Source: Drosophila persimilis (taxonomy: Eukaryota; Arthropoda; Insecta; Diptera; Drosophilidae). From it: a DNA stretch of 64,000 nt. This document shows positions 1-10,231 of the stretch, piece after piece; position 1 is the first letter of the stretch; each line of letters begins with the position of its first letter. The notes under the pieces are model-generated. The model did no database searches. It worked only from the letters and a program-made list of their open reading frames with translations, and was not told where the DNA came from. A program made the translations under genes and the position numbers. Location: the NCBI RefSeq assembly GCF_003286085.1, contig NW_020825555.1, positions 70,808-134,807 on the forward strand. The letters run 5' to 3'.

Positions 1-881
1 CAATCTAATAGATATGGTCATTATCTATGATTCTGCGTTTTTAGTTTTCTCAAATCTGCAATATTGTGGATGCAACAGATTTTCGTCCTTTGTGGGGGCG
101 GATGGGGGTGGGGCGAAATTCTGAGATATACGTTTTATAGTGACATCTTAAAGGAGTGTGTGTACCAAATTTGGTTACTCTAGCCTTAATAGTCTCTGAG
201 ATTTGTGGTTGCCTCAGATTTTCGTCCTTTGCGGGGGCGGAAGGGGGTGTGGCGAAATTTGGACAGGAAACGGTCAAGGTCCGATATCACAGGAGTGTGG
301 ATACCAAATTTGGTTGCTCTGGCTTTTATAGGTTCTGAGATCCTTGAACTCATATTTTGCAATTGGCAAAACCGACCATGAAACCTGTGTGTTAGAGTGA
401 GACAGAGCGAGAAAGAGTGATATTGTTTTCGTGATTCTGGCTGTAATAATTATACGATCTGGTTCAGATTTTGCACTCTAGAAGATATAGTCATCTTCTA
501 CGATTCTGCGTTTTTAGTTTTCTCGTATCGTCGAAATTGTGGATGCCACAGATTTTCGCACTTTGTGGGGGCGGAAGTGGGCGGGGCAAAGTTTTGAAAT
601 ATTTTTGGAGCAGTGACATATCACAGAAGTCTGGATCCAAAACATCGTTGTTCTAGCTCTTATAGTCTTTGAGCATTAGGCGCTGAAGGGGACGGACAGA
701 CGGACAGACGGACAGACGGACGGACGGACAGACAGACAGGGCTCAATCGACTCGGCTATTGATGTTGATCAAGAATATATATACTTTATAGGGTCGGAAA
801 CGATTCCTTCTGGACGTTACACACATCCACTTTTACCACAAATCTAATATACCCCAATACTCATTTTGAGTATCGGGTATA
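1..881 (-). mobile_element. DINE-1-like Helentron, copy 1 (3' end outside window)
   Basis: On the minus strand this reads as a non-autonomous Helentron of the DINE-1/INE-1 type. The 5' end is at about 881 (minus-strand TATACCCGATACTC), followed by the conserved block ending in ATATATATTCTTGATC and the GTCC/GTCT microsatellite at 692-740. Only an interior and 5' part is present, because the window starts inside it. It encodes no protein; short ORFs in it are chance. It differs at several positions up to about 271 from the next copy but matches it almost perfectly from 272 onward, which places a recombination switch point inside the element. Confidence 0.9.
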
Positions 882-884
882 AAA

Positions 885-931
885 ACCACAAATCTAATAT
901 ACCCCAATACTCATTTTGTGTATCGGGTATA
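885..931 (-). repeat. Extra tandem DINE-1 5' terminus
   Basis: Immediately upstream of the full 5' end of copy 1 there is a second, nearly identical 47-bp copy of the DINE-1 5' terminal segment (833-881 versus 885-931). It ends in its own GGGTATAAAA but has no element body. The same doublet is found in the duplicated copy at 3178-3224. Tandem terminal segments can arise by aberrant rolling-circle initiation or by replication slippage; the sequence does not distinguish these. Confidence 0.75.
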
Positions 932-2055
932 AAAACAAGCAATCTAATACAATCTAATGTAATTAATGGGGAATAAACACAACGTACCAGCGGAAACACG
1001 AATCACTTGTCTTTTTCACAAGCTTCGCGCGCGCTTTTTGTCTATCCATCATTCCACGCATTCATACTCACACACACTTACGTGCCCTTTAAGAGTACTA
1101 ACACTTTTGTAAGAAGCTTGCCACCAAGCATCAAGACAACAGTAATTTTGAAAACCCTCATGCAATATACTAATGTAATAAACTTTAATATTTATGTACA
1201 TATGTATGTACATAAGATATTTTATAATTGAATTAGAAAATTTATGGGTATTGTCCATGAGAGTATTCAAGGTGCGACCGGCATCTAAATTTGTACTTTG
1301 CAGATTCCCGTCGGAAAGCGCGCGATTGACAATTGATTTGAAATATGTGTAAAACCAATTCCATTTATATTTATGCATATTTATTTAAGTATATATATAT
1401 ATTTTCTTATATTGTATATTTAGATACATCATTGTTTTAGTTATAATAAACAAAAAAGTCGAGAACCGACGGCGTTTGCATAATTTGTATAATTTATAAT
1501 CAACCTGCTTAAGATAAGGAAATAAATGTGCAGTTATATTATTATATATAATCGAGAACCGACGGCGTTTGCATAATTTTTATAATTTATAATCAACCTG
1601 TTTAAAATAAGGAAATAAATGTGTAATTATATTATTGTACTATTTTATATTTTGTGGTATAAATCAAACAAAAAACAGCTTTTATTTTATTTCCCGCGCC
1701 CTAGTGTACCATACCCCCACCCCCTGCCCATTCTTCATTTATTTTGTGGCGGTAGGTCAGACCATCAAAAGACCCAAAACAAGAACCAAACTCAAATTTC
1801 AATTTCAATTTCACGCAAAGTACCCCAGTGGACCAAAAAGCGATAGTAAAACGGAACTATCATAAAATGTCCGGAAACGGACTTAGAAATGATAAAAATC
1901 CGGGAGCGATGAGTGAAGTCTCGCAAAATGCTCGCAGACGGACTTAGAAAAGAGCATTTACCGGACAAAAACCGAGTGACGACAAAGTCTCGCAAAACTA
2001 TCACAAACGGACTTAAAAACGGGTGAAAAATGGACAGAAAAGTGAAACATAACGG
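932..2055. other. Unassigned AT-rich sequence inside duplication unit 1
   Basis: No convincing gene is seen. It contains AT-rich DNA, a 93-bp tandem repeat (1461-1646), and at 1860-2050 a stretch of short motifs repeated around 'cggactta' and 'tctcgcaaaa'. About 107 bp at 1919-2025 recurs in diverged form at 5464-5572, on the other side of DINE-1 copy 3, so both flanks probably come from one interrupted element or gene leader. Open frames here lack recognisable domains. The same sequence recurs at 3225-4348. Confidence 0.5.
1461..1646. repeat. Two-unit 93-bp tandem repeat
   Basis: Two adjacent units, starting at 1461 and 1554, share 'gagaaccgacggcgtttgca' and differ by a few substitutions. 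They lie in AT-rich DNA and carry no ORF of interest. The pair is copied at 3754-3939 by the larger duplication. The 93-bp length equals that of the unrelated coding array at 10873-13476; I regard this as coincidence. Confidence 0.8.
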
Positions 2056-3174
2056 AAACGAGGGGGAACGTTGTGAGTTGCTGCGGACACCGCAACTCTA
2101 CAGTTATACCCGATACTAAGTCAGTATGGCTCTCCTCCGGCAGGCGCCGCTAATATTAAACGACACGACAAAGAATGCGTGCGAGAGAGACAGAAAATCA
2201 GTCTGAGCGTGACGTCGGGCGCTGCGTAGCCAATGCAAATTGATTTGTTCCTTTTGGCTACAAAAATTATCTGATCTGATCCAAATTCAGCAACCGGATG
2301 ATAGATATAGTCATTCTCTATGATTCTGCGTCTTAAGTTTTCTCGAAATTGCAATATTGTGGATGCAACAGATTTTCGTCCTTTGTGGGGGCGGATGGGG
2401 GTGGGGCGAAATTCTGAGATATACGTTTTATAGTGACATCTCAAAGGAGTGTGTGTACCAAATTTGGTTACTCTAGCCTTAATAGTCTCTGAGATTTGTG
2501 GTTGCCTCAGATTTTCGTCCTTTGCGGGGGCGGAAGGGGGTGTGGCGAAATTTTGACACAAAAAGGTCAAGGTCCGATATCACAGGAGTGTGGATACCAA
2601 ATTTGGTTGCTCTGGCTTTTATAGGTTCTGAGATCCTTGAACTCATATTTTGCAATTGGCAAAACCGACCATGAAACCTGTGTGTTAGAGTGAGACAGAG
2701 CGAGAAAGAGTGATATTGTTTTCGTGATTCTGGCTGTAATAATTATACGATCTGGTTCAGATTTTGCACTCTAGAAGATATAGTCATCTTCTACGATTCT
2801 GCGTTTTTAGTTTTCTCGTATCGTCGAAATTGTGGATGCCACAGATTTTCGCCCTTTGTGGGGGCGGAAGTGGGCGGGGCAAAGTTTTGAAATATTTTTG
2901 GAGCAGTGACATATCACAGAAGTCTGGATCCAAAACATCGTTGTTCTAGCTCTTATAGTCTTTGAGCATTAGGCGCTGAAGGGGACGGACAGACGGACAG
3001 ACGGACAGACGGACGGACGGACAGACAGACAGGGCTCAATCGACTCGGCTATTGATGTTGATCAAGAATATATATACTTTATAGGGTCGGAAACGATTCC
3101 TTCTGGACGTTACACACATCCACTTTTACCACAAATCTAATATACCCCAATACTCATTTTGAGTATCGGGTATA
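2056..3174 (-). mobile_element. DINE-1-like Helentron, copy 2 (chimeric, full length)
   Basis: A complete element on the minus strand, from TATACCCGATACTC at 3174 to a 3' end reading GTTCCCCCTCGTTT at 2056. The 3' end has the subterminal stem-loop (2077-2098, AGTTGC...GCAACT), and before it lie a GA-rich block (2182-2195) and a second TATACCCGATAC-like motif. It encodes no Rep/helicase, so it depends on an autonomous partner. It is the junction product of the tandem duplication. Confidence 0.92.
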
Positions 3175-4857
3175 AAAACCACAAATCTAATATACCCCAA
3201 TACTCATTTTGTGTATCGGGTATAAAAACAAGCAATCTAATACAATCTAATGTAATTAATGGGGAATAAACACAACGTACCAGCGGAAACACGAATCACT
3301 TGTCTTTTTCACAAGCTTCGCGCGCGCTTTTTGTCTATCCATCATTCCACGCATTCATACTCACACACACTTACGTGCCCTTTAAGAGTACTAACACTTT
3401 TGTAAGAAGCTTGCCACCAAGCATCAAGACAACAGTAATTTTGAAAACCCTCATGCAATATACTAATGTAATAAACTTTAATATTTATGTACATATGTAT
3501 GTACATAAGATATTTTATAATTGAATTAGAAAATTTATGGGTATTGTCCATGAGAGTATTCAAGGTGCGACCGGCATCTAAATTTGTACTTTGCAGATTC
3601 CCGTCGGAAAGCGCGCGATTGACAATTGATTTGAAATATGTGTAAAACCAATTCCATTTATATTTATGCATATTTATTTAAGTATATATATATATTTTCT
3701 TATATTGTATATTTAGATACATCATTGTTTTAGTTATAATAAACAAAAAAGTCGAGAACCGACGGCGTTTGCATAATTTGTATAATTTATAATCAACCTG
3801 CTTAAGATAAGGAAATAAATGTGCAGTTATATTATTATATATAATCGAGAACCGACGGCGTTTGCATAATTTTTATAATTTATAATCAACCTGTTTAAAA
3901 TAAGGAAATAAATGTGTAATTATATTATTGTACTATTTTATATTTTGTGGTATAAATCAAACAAAAAACAGCTTTTATTTTATTTCCCGCGCCCTAGTGT
4001 ACCATACCCCCACCCCCTGCCCATTCTTCATTTATTTTGTGGCGGTAGGTCAGACCATCAAAAGACCCAAAACAAGAACCAAACTCAAATTTCAATTTCA
4101 ATTTCACGCAAAGTACCCCAGTGGACCAAAAAGCGATAGTAAAACGGAACTATCATAAAATGTCCGGAAACGGACTTAGAAATGATAAAAATCCGGGAGC
4201 GATGAGTGAAGTCTCGCAAAATGCTCGCAGACGGACTTAGAAAAGAGCATTTACCGGACAAAAACCGAGTGACGACAAAGTCTCGCAAAACTATCACAAA
4301 CGGACTTAAAAACGGGTGAAAAATGGACAGAAAAGTGAAACATAACGGAAACGAGGGGGAACGTTGTGAGTTGCTGCGGACACCGCAACTCTACAGTTAT
4401 ACCCGATACTAAGTCAGTATGGCTCTCCTCCGGCAGGCGCCGCTAATATTAAACGACACGACAAAGAATGCGTGCGAGAGAGACAGAAAATCAGTCTGAG
4501 CGTGACGTCGGGCGCTGCGTAGCCAATGCAAATTGATTTGTTCCTTTTGGCTACAAAAATTATCTGATCTGATCCAAATTCAGCAACCGGATGATAGATA
4601 TAGTCATTCTCTATGATTCTGCGTCTTAAGTTTTCTCGAAATTGCAATATTGTGGATGCAACAGATTTTCGTCCTTTGTGGGGGCGGATGGGGGTGGGGC
4701 GAAATTCTGAGATATACGTTTTATAGTGACATCTCAAAGGAGTGTGTGTACCAAATTTGGTTACTCTAGCCTTAATAGTCTCTGAGATTTGTGGTTGCCT
4801 CAGATTTTCGTCCTTTGCGGGGGCGGAAGGGGGTGTGGCGAAATTTTGACACAAAAA
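2565..4857. repeat. Tandem duplication, unit 2 (2,293 bp)
   Basis: Second copy of the 272-2564 unit, head-to-tail with no spacer. The DINE-1 at the junction (2056-3174) is a chimera: its left part matches copy 3 (4349-5447) and its right part matches copy 1. Near identity over 2.3 kb argues for a recent event or for ongoing homogenisation. Confidence 0.9.
3225..4348. other. Unassigned AT-rich sequence, duplicate of 932-2055
   Basis: Same content as 932-2055, shifted by 2,293 bp, including the 93-bp pair (3754-3939). No supported gene. Confidence 0.5.
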
Positions 4858-5447
4858 GGTCAAGGTCCGATATCACAGGAGTGTGGATACCAAATTTGGT
4901 TGCTCTAGCTCTTATGGGTTCTGAGATCCTTGAACTCATATTTTGCAATTGGCAAAACCGACTATGAAACCTGTGTGTTAGAGTGAGACAGAGCGAGAAA
5001 GACTGAAATTGTTTTCGTGATTCTGGCTGTAATAATTATACGATCTGGTTCAGATTTTGCACTCTAGAAGATATAGTCATCTTCTACGATTCTGCGTTTT
5101 TAGTTTTCTCGTATCGTCGAAATTGTGGATGCCACAGATTTTCGCCCTTTGTGAGGGCGGAAGTGGGCGGGGCAAAGTTTTGAAATATTTTTGGAGCAGT
5201 GACATATCACAGAAGTCTGGGTCCAAAACATCGTTGCTCTAGCTCTTATAGTCTTTGAGCATTAGGCGCTGAAGGGGACGGACAGACGGACGGACAGACA
5301 GACATGGCTCAATCGACTCGGCTATTGATGCTGATCAAGAATATATATACTTTATGGGGTCGGAAACGATTCCTTCTGGACGTTACACACATACACTTTT
5401 ACCATAAATCTAATATACCCCAATACTCATTTTGAGTATCGGGTATA
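4349..5447 (-). mobile_element. DINE-1-like Helentron, copy 3
   Basis: Full-length minus-strand copy with the usual 5' end (5447) and 3' hairpin end (4349). Its microsatellite is shorter than in copies 1 and 2 (about 5278-5305). Its left 500 bp is identical to copy 2, and its right part carries private differences (for example near 4907 and 5154), as expected for the unrecombined right-hand partner of the exchange. Confidence 0.92.
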
Positions 5448-5463
5448 AAAATAGCTAGGTACG

Positions 5464-5572
5464 GGTCTCACAAAATGCTTGCAGACGGACTCAGAAAACA
5501 GCATTTACCGGACGAAAACCGTGCGACGACCAAAGTCTCGCAAAACTATCACAAACGGACTTAAAAACGGGC
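5464..5572. repeat. Diverged copy of 1919-2025
   Basis: This stretch shares the order of motifs (tctcacaaaatgct, gcagacggact, gcatttaccgg, gtctcgcaaaactatcacaa) with 1919-2025 and 4212-4318. It lies just outside DINE-1 copy 3 and leads into a 5'-UTR-like stretch that ends at the splice-donor-like site at 5747. Confidence 0.6.
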
Positions 5573-5873
5573 ACAATACGCAAGAAACGCCGGATCACGT
5601 AATAGAACATGAACGAACATGTCAAACTGCGGCCCGGCACAACGCCGCCGTTTTTTCGTTTTGTGTTATTTTGTGATTAAAAACCGCAGCAGAAGGACGT
5701 AAACGGGGAGTTAAATCATAAAAATAGTGAAAAAAGGAAAAATCGGTAAGTAAATTATTATTTATTTAATAGTATAGTATAGTGCACAAAATTTGAGTTT
5801 GGGAGCAGTATAAGACCCCAAAAAGACAACAATCTACACTTTCTGTGTATATATTTTTTTCTAGCCATGTTAA

Positions 5874-6017
5874 TGATGTCGGGCGAGAAAGCATTCGACA
5901 AATGGATTCGGAGTTCTTGGCGTTCAATTGTGTCCGACGAGGTCGCACGACAGTGCTCTTGGCGGGGCACAGAGGAGAAAAAGTGCATTAGGGGCTTGCG
6001 GGTTACTCTAGCCATCC
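5874..6017 (+). pseudogene. DUF4806-like exon fragment
   Basis: A candidate two-exon structure: an upstream leader ends at aaatcg|gtaagt (5746/5747), an intron of about 127 bp ends at tttttctag (5873), and the next exon opens with ATG. The encoded stretch has the pattern DKWIRSSW, then SDEVARQ, then SWRGT, which resembles the DUF4806 domain found in many insect proteins of unknown function. A donor-like site (gtaagt at 6020) follows, but the downstream gene is cut off at 6034 by the LTR element. Only about 45 residues remain, so the assignment rests on motif pattern alone; it could be part of a host gene family or of a transposon that carries this domain. Confidence 0.42.
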
Positions 6018-6033
6018 GTAGTAAGTATTATTT

Positions 6034-7560
6034 TGTGAAGGCATAAGCTTCCACAATAGAGATCACGACACCATCCCTTGAAGGGACCGCCCCGACGGTT
6101 GTTACCTAATTTCATTATTATCTCCTGTTATCTTTATCTCATTATCTCATTATATTACTAGTATTATTATTATTACCAAGACAAACAAATGAATCCTCAG
6201 TTCCTTAATTAAAATAAGAAATAGGCTAAGAAAACCAAAACAGTGAGGTTTTTTTTATTAGTAAGAGAACCGACACGAAAGAGAGACACACACTACGGCC
6301 ACGCAGCGAAAAGAGAACGCAACGAAGAGAACGGCTATACACACACGAAAGAGAGACGCACACGACGGCCACGCAGCGAAAAGAGAACGCAAAGAAGAGA
6401 ACGGCTATACACAGATGAAAGAGAGCGAAGCGGCAGAGAAGCCGCCGATCGGCCTTACGCCCACACAGCCGAGGAAAGAGCCGACGGCGAAGCAGAGAAT
6501 ACACAGACGCAGCCGATCGCCCACGCCGCCGAGGCCGACAGCCGAAGCTGCGCAGCCACGAAGCGGCAGAGAAGCTGAAAAAGAGAAAGTGGAGGCCTGG
6601 CACGGTCCAGCGCGGGCCAGGCTCAGGAGTGATCTCCGAGGGCTGAGCAAGACCGGTTGTGTGGCGGAAGCCAAAAATGTGAAAATAAGCCGCGACCGCG
6701 CCGTGTAAAAAACCAAGCTGTGACCACGCGGTGTACGAGATAAGCCGAAGTGACGAGGACCCGCCGCGGGATACCAGGACCCCAAAGGAGGGAAACAAGG
6801 GTGAGCCACCTCACGTATGTGAGCTCTGGGGGGGAACAGATCGGTGCAGTAGGCAGGTATAGACAAAACATTCCCGCAGTTGTTTTACATATCCATGCCC
6901 ACATGTTGTTTAATATAAGTTTTTTTTTGGCGTTTATTTCCCCGCTGCAGGCGCGGGATTTTAAGTAGGGAAATAATCCGAAAACAATAAAGACACCAAC
7001 CTCAACCCACCTGTCTCAGAACATTCGCCCGTAGGAGTCACTCACTCCCCACTCCCCCTCTCTTCCCTTTTCCCGGGAGGCCCAGCGAAGTGGATGTGAG
7101 TCGTGGATCATGCGGCATTCACCAAGCTGGGTTTTTCCTCTCCTGTACCTTTTCCCCCTGGGGACCCGGCGATGCTGGATGTGAGTCGTGGATTCACGCG
7201 GCATTCGCAAAGCTGGGTTCCCTCTACTACACCCTCGCCCTGGGGACCTGGCGACGCAGATGTGAGTCGTGGATCATGCGGCATCTGCTAAGCTGGGCTC
7301 CCCTCTCCCATACCCTTCCGATCCCTGATCCAAACCTCTTCCCCCGCCACACCTGACCCCCAACGCACGTCTCTGCAGCTCCCAAGCACGGCTTCACCCA
7401 CGCCTCGTGGCCGGGCCAGGCCCGACGATCCACCCCACGGGCGCGCTTTCGCCACGAGCGGCTCTCCCCTTAGGTCCTCACACAACAAATTTTGCTGTGG
7501 GGAAGGACCGGGCCCTGGACAGACTGAGAAGCTGTACCTCGGCCTGAGAACTTCCTTACA
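6034..7560 (+). repeat. 5' LTR of element A (about 1,527 bp)
   Basis: Starts TGTGAAGGCATAAGC and ends in CTTCCTTACA directly before the primer-binding site. The first half matches the 3' LTR at 14306-14382 plus 15368-15927. It contains a GC-rich purine-biased stretch (6250-6650), a poly(A) signal AATAAA at about 6986, and an 80-85 bp repeat. The sequence around 6110 keeps the uninterrupted site into which DINE-1 inserted in the other LTR. Confidence 0.85.
7093..7340 (+). repeat. Three-unit 81-85 bp repeat in the 5' LTR
   Basis: Units start at 7093, 7178 and 7259, each opening with gatgtgagtcgtggat and running through gcggcat and agctggg to a ctgggga segment. They lie in the U5-side half of the LTR. 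No function can be read from the sequence. Confidence 0.75.
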
Positions 7561-7562
7561 GA

Positions 7563-7580
7563 TGGCGCCCGAGCAGGGAC
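7563..7580 (+). promoter_or_regulatory. tRNA-Lys-type primer-binding site
   Basis: TGGCGCCCGAGCAGGGAC lies two bases after the LTR. It is close to the complement of the 3' end of tRNA-Lys, the primer known for Osvaldo and Ulysses and for lentiviruses. It fixes the right end of the 5' LTR. Confidence 0.85.
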
Positions 7581-8833
7581 TCACGAGGGGAGAGTCGGTG
7601 AGCATAGGGAACAAGTGAAAAAGTGAAAAGGGAACCAAGCAACAGCCCACAATTAAAAGGCAAGACCCACAAAAGCAAAACAGCAAACGATGCTTAGGAC
7701 CCACGGATCAGGAAAAGCAGCAGGAGAAAGGAAAGGAAAACTTCAAATCAGTGATTAGCAGCCCCCAAAATCAGAGTCCCTAGCAACAGCCACCGGCACG
7801 CGTCCCAGACGCGCCGGCGAAAACCACGCGGAAAACCACGCAGCCAGCCACCTACGAGGCAGAAAGAGACGGGGAGAGACGCGAAAAACCACGCGGCCAG
7901 CCACCTACGCGACAGAAAGAGACGGGGAGAGATGCCGAAGACACAGCACCGCGTGCCGGGAGAAAATGGCCGCGGACGGCGCCTAAAACTTTGGCACGCG
8001 ACGGCGACAAAGCGGCACCAGCGACAGAGTAGCCAAGCAGCAGCAGCGGCAGAGCAGCAAAGCAGCAGCGACAGGGCAGCGGCAGAGCGGAGAAGCAGCA
8101 GCGACAGAGCAACGAGGCAGCGGCAGAGCAGAGAAGCAGCAGCGACAGAGCAGCGAGGCAGCGGCAGAGCAGAGAAGCAGCAGCGAGGCAGCAGCAGAGC
8201 GGAAGAGCAGCAGCGACAGAGCAGCGAGACAGTGACCGAGCAGCCAGGCAGTGACAGAGCAGCGAGACAGTGACAGAGCAGCCAGGCAGTGACAGAGCAG
8301 CGAGACAGTGACAGAGCAGCCAAGCAGTGACAGAGCAGCGAGAGAGTGACCGAGCAGCGAAGCAGCGGTAGAACAACGGAGCAGCGAGGGACAGCCGGCG
8401 AACGCAGAGCAGCTACATGGCAGAGGAGCCCTCGGCCACAAAACCATGGCCGCGGCCAATATAAGGCGGAGCAGGAACACCGGTCGAGACAGTTGTTACC
8501 GGGCAGTCAGACAGTTGTTACCGGGCAGTCAGGCAGTTGTTACCGGGCAGTCACGCAGTTGTTACCGGGCAGTCACGCAGTTGTTACCGGGCAGTCACAC
8601 AGTTACCACCGAGCAGTCAGACAGAACCTTTCCCTGTACCGCGCCACGTATCCTTCGACAGGATCATCCAACCCAGTGCTGTGTATCCTAGTACAGGATC
8701 ACCGATCTAGTACCGTGCCGCGTGTCCTTCGAACAGGATCCCTCACCCCAGTGCCGTGTATCCTAGTACAGGAGCCCCAGACCGTGCTGATAAGGACTCG
8801 CACCGGTGCCACGATTAGTTTACCAGGATCAGG
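7581..8833 (+). other. Leader of element A, rich in short tandem repeats
   Basis: About 1.25 kb without a credible gene. At 8035-8390 it is built from short cag/gacagagcagcgag units; at 8490-8599 there are five exact-length 22-bp units (cagttgttaccgggcagtca plus two variable bases) and a partial sixth; at 8640-8790 a longer unit around 'gtgtatcctagtacagga' recurs. The unit lengths give spurious ORFs on both strands. Leaders of this kind may hold packaging or translation signals, but nothing specific is visible. Confidence 0.7.
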
Positions 8834-10231
8834 ATGAACATCCGCTGGATAGCGTCCCGCAGGAAGGACGAGCTGCAGAGCCTAGCTAAGGAGTTTGGAC
8901 TAGGAGACACTGGGACTGTAGAGGACCTACGGAGCCGGATCACCGCATTCATCGCACGCCCAGGGCACCCCGAAGCCGTGCAAGCAAGGCTGGACGAATT
9001 GGCCACGCACTTTGGGAACATACCGAGCCCCAGGGACCACCGGGGTCCAGCCACGTCACCCGGGCCAGAGAGCCGGACGAAGATGGAAGACAGCAAGGAG
9101 GGACCAAAACTGCGATTAATCGTACCCGAGCTGCCCAGCGCGAGCCAAGGATCCACCCACGGATACCGCGAGTCAGCAACCGAGACGCCGGCCGCTCAGG
9201 ACGAGCAACCACAACGAGATGCCCAAGGACCACTCCAAGGAATCAGACCAGAGGCGGCCAGCAAGAACCACGAGCCAGGACCCACTACCACTGGACCCCT
9301 GGCCACGCCTAGCCGCCAGACAACCACGGAAGGAGAACAGCCACGTCTTCCTCAGGGACATCGGGTCTCACGCCCCGGAGGGGGTGAGATGTCATACTCA
9401 TTACTGGCGGACAAACTCCGGAAATGGGGATTTACTTTCGACGGCCACGCGGACCCACTAGCGTTCATCGAAAGGCTCGAGGAGCGAGTGGAATCATTCG
9501 GCGGGAGCCCAGAGCAGTTGCCGCGAGCCATCTCCGGTCTCCTTACAGGTAAGGCCGAAGGATGGTTCCGAACTTTTCAGATGCAGGGACAGAATTGGAC
9601 AGACTTTCGGAAAGAATTCCTAGAATTCTTCCTGCCCCCCAGATACTTCCAGCGGCTGGAAGACACCATACGAAGTCGGGAACAGGAGCCCAAGGAATCC
9701 TTCCGGGATTACCTTATCGAGTTGCGTCTGATGATGCAGCGAGCCCAGTATACTCGGGAACAGGAACACGAGCGGATCTACGAAAATCTCCGTCCGGAGT
9801 ATCAAATGTACACGCGCAGACAAGATTTCCGATCACTCACAGAATTGACCCAGCTCGTCTCGGCCTACGAAACCGCGCGGGACCGAGACGCACTCCGTAG
9901 CATCGGGACCACGCAGAACCATCGAGCCGCCTATATCGGCAATGGAACCAACCCACAACGAGGCAACACACACGAGACACCCGGGAAAACCGAGATCGCC
10001 AACCGAGGAATCGGCCAGGAGCAAGAGCAGGCGATCGATGTACAACGAGGCTGCCGGAACTGCGGGGAAAACGGCCATTTCATTGGTGCGTGCACAAACC
10101 GACAGAAGCTGTTCTGTTGGGAATGTGGCCACCGAGGGGTCCAGACCATCAACTGCTGCCGGAAACCCGCGTCGGGAAACGGGTCGGGTCTCCGCCCAAC
10201 TGGGACATGGACGGAGAAACCCACCCATTAA
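8834..10231 (+). CDS. gag: Gag polyprotein of element A
   Basis: 465 codons, ATG at 8834, intact. Residues 1-60 look like a SAP-type helix-turn-helix ([15 protein letters not shown], then VEDLRSRI). A low-complexity linker follows. Residues of about 180-350 form the retrotransposon Gag domain, with [24 protein letters not shown] and [11 protein letters not shown]. Near the C-terminus are two zinc-knuckle units: [14 protein letters not shown] fits CX2CX4HX4C, while [14 protein letters not shown] has V where His is expected. Gag should assemble the particle and bind RNA. The following ORF overlaps it in the -1 frame (10090-10231), consistent with programmed frameshifting; I did not identify the slip site. 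The intact Gag and protease could still be useful in particles whose RT comes from a relative. Confidence 0.85.
   Translation: MNIRWIASRRKDELQSLAKEFGLGDTGTVEDLRSRITAFIARPGHPEAVQARLDELATHFGNIPSPRDHRGPATSPGPESRTKMEDSKEGPKLRLIVPELPSASQGSTHGYRESATETPAAQDEQPQRDAQGPLQGIRPEAASKNHEPGPTTTGPLATPSRQTTTEGEQPRLPQGHRVSRPGGGEMSYSLLADKLRKWGFTFDGHADPLAFIERLEERVESFGGSPEQLPRAISGLLTGKAEGWFRTFQMQGQNWTDFRKEFLEFFLPPRYFQRLEDTIRSREQEPKESFRDYLIELRLMMQRAQYTREQEHERIYENLRPEYQMYTRRQDFRSLTELTQLVSAYETARDRDALRSIGTTQNHRAAYIGNGTNPQRGNTHETPGKTEIANRGIGQEQEQAIDVQRGCRNCGENGHFIGACTNRQKLFCWECGHRGVQTINCCRKPASGNGSGLRPTGTWTEKPTH

Larger units (their letters stand above)
272..2564. repeat. Tandem duplication, unit 1 (2,293 bp)
   Basis: This unit and 2565-4857 are almost identical; I noticed one substitution (near 560 versus 2853). 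Each unit consists of the right part of one DINE-1, a non-DINE stretch of about 1.1 kb, and the left part of the next DINE-1. The switch from copy-1-type to copy-3-type DINE sequence falls within the shared 49 bp at 272-320, 2565-2613 and 4858-4906. This is what unequal exchange between two DINE-1 elements in the same orientation would leave. Confidence 0.9.

Noticed and set aside
692..740. GTCC/GTCT tracts as independent microsatellite loci
   Set aside because: They occur at the same place in every DINE-1 copy and are part of the element.
1049..1378. 109-codon minus-strand ORF (also 3342-3671)
   Set aside because: No recognisable domain, AT-rich context and no splice or promoter evidence; I cannot support it as a gene.
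6226..6904. Membrane or Arg-rich proteins on either strand of the LTR (6226-6904; also 15464-16000)
   Set aside because: These ORFs lie entirely within the LTRs, overlap on both strands and show no domain.
7563..7580. tRNA genes at the TGGCGCC sites
   Set aside because: These are primer-binding sites complementary to tRNA 3' ends next to LTRs; no tRNA cloverleaf is present.
7748..8480. Leu/Cys/Ser-rich minus-strand ORFs in the leader of element A
   Set aside because: They follow from short GC-rich tandem repeats; no homology or start context supports them.
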